5,688 nucleotides of DNA from Planctomycetota bacterium (GTDB lineage: Bacteria > Planctomycetota > Phycisphaerae > Sedimentisphaerales > Anaerohalosphaeraceae), in contig DAOVVQ010000252.1 in assembly GCA_030637065.1 (NCBI GenBank), forward strand, positions 1 to 5,688. Direction: 5' to 3'. Made by a program: the position numbers and the translations under genes. The notes beneath the pieces were generated by a model. The model was not told the DNA's origin. It worked only from the letters and a program-made list of their open reading frames with translations, and did not search any database. This document shows, piece after piece, positions 4,979 through 5,688 of the stretch (position 1 is its first letter; every line of letters starts with the position of its first letter).

Positions 4979-5688
4979 ATGAGTGGATCAGAGAGTAAAT
5001 GGAAAACGGCGGTTCGGGTACTGATACAACTGGTACTGGTGGTCATAGTCTTGCTTATCGCTGCGTTGGCATTCAAGAAGATGCTTTCGATGCGGAAGCC
5101 TCCTGAGAAGAAGGCGGCCCAAGTTTCGGCGCCTTTGCTCAATGCCCAGACGGTGTATCCGGGTGATATGCAGATGGAGATCGGCGGTTTTGGCACGGTT
5201 GGGTCGAAGATCGAGGTAAAGGTTGTTCCGCAGGTTTCGGGCGTTGTGATCGACTGCCACGATAATCTGGTCGACGGGGGCTTCTTTAAGGCGGATGAGT
5301 GGCTGATCGTGATCGAACAGGCTGATTATGAGCTTGCGGTCGAGAGTGCCGCGGCGGTGGTGGCGCGTGCTCAGGTCCGGCTGGACCAGGAATTGGCTGA
5401 GGCGACGGTTGCCCGCCAGGAGTGGGACCAGCTTCATCCGGGGACCGAGCCGACGTCGCCTTTGGTGTTGCGAAAGCCGCAGATCAGTCAGGCCAAGGCC
5501 GAGCTTAAGGCGGCTGTGGCGCAGTTGGCCAAGGCACAGCTTGATCTGAAGCGAACTGTTATTTCGATGCCGTTTGCCGGGAGGGTTCAGGCTGAATCGG
5601 TTGACCTTGGCCAGTATCTTATGAGCGGTCAGGCGGTTGCGACGGTTTATGGGACGGATGCGGTGGAGATCGTGGTTCCGTTGGAGGA
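4979..5688 (+). CDS. RND efflux periplasmic adaptor (membrane fusion protein, HlyD/AcrA type), 3' end outside window
   Basis: 236 residues are visible and the frame is open to the window edge, so the gene is partial. A short charged N-terminus is followed by one membrane segment (about 14-32, VLIQLVLVVIVLLIAALAF) that anchors it in the inner membrane. The first half of the lipoyl/barrel-sandwich domain is at about 76-118, including VVPQVSGVV and DGGFFKADEWLIVIEQADYELAV. The alpha-helical hairpin covers about 119-195, rich in Ala/Gln/Glu heptads. The return lipoyl strand, ISMPFAGRVQAESVDLGQYLMSG, follows. The adaptor links the outer-membrane channel encoded just upstream to the RND pump expected downstream. 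AGGTGA (4969-4974) gives a good ribosome site for ATG 4979. The 32-base gap and absence of a terminator place it in the same operon as the TetR and channel genes. Confidence 0.93.
   Translation, partial: MSGSESKWKTAVRVLIQLVLVVIVLLIAALAFKKMLSMRKPPEKKAAQVSAPLLNAQTVYPGDMQMEIGGFGTVGSKIEVKVVPQVSGVVIDCHDNLVDGGFFKADEWLIVIEQADYELAVESAAAVVARAQVRLDQELAEATVARQEWDQLHPGTEPTSPLVLRKPQISQAKAELKAAVAQLAKAQLDLKRTVISMPFAGRVQAESVDLGQYLMSGQAVATVYGTDAVEIVVPLE

Overview
The window looks like a piece of a planctomycete chromosome, most likely from the Phycisphaerae. The main reason is the left end, which repeats short A+T-rich units read on the minus strand as peptides such as MRNKPNF, MRNEPNF and QSNPIS. I recall such repeats as frequent in Phycisphaerae assemblies, but this is memory, not a search. 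Frequent lipoprotein signals and an RND efflux set also fit a Gram-negative-type envelope.

Layout. Positions 1-353 are non-coding repeat DNA: two alternating unit types arranged as a roughly 166-bp higher-order repeat, each copy with a hairpin at the same offset, followed by a near-duplicated GCTTCGCT motif. A promoter-like site near 542-570 precedes a small lipoprotein gene (606-986, +) that stops abruptly just before a 9-bp inverted repeat. Converging on it is a 429-residue LarA-family (DUF2088) nickel-pincer racemase/epimerase gene (1045-2334, -). All four cofactor and catalytic positions are present, but one substrate-pocket lysine appears to be arginine. Its upstream side (2356-2442) carries a compound palindromic repeat that may form the 5' leader of the transcript.

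The right half is a multidrug-efflux-type operon read on the + strand. It holds a TetR-family regulator with a CerR/DUF1956-like C-terminal half (2727-3434), a NodT/OprM-type outer-membrane efflux lipoprotein (3435-4946) and an RND periplasmic adaptor cut by the window edge (from 4979). The inner-membrane RND pump is expected just beyond the right end. A near-consensus promoter (TTGACA, 17-bp spacer, TATACT) lies in front of the regulator, and a perfect 9-bp inverted repeat covers its spacer, -10 and probable start site. This suggests an autorepressed operon in which the regulator controls the whole pump.

No entirely new system is evident. The observations most worth following are the structured higher-order repeat, the efflux operator/promoter arrangement, the variant LarA pocket with no maturation genes nearby, and the apparent truncation of the lipoprotein at a repeat.
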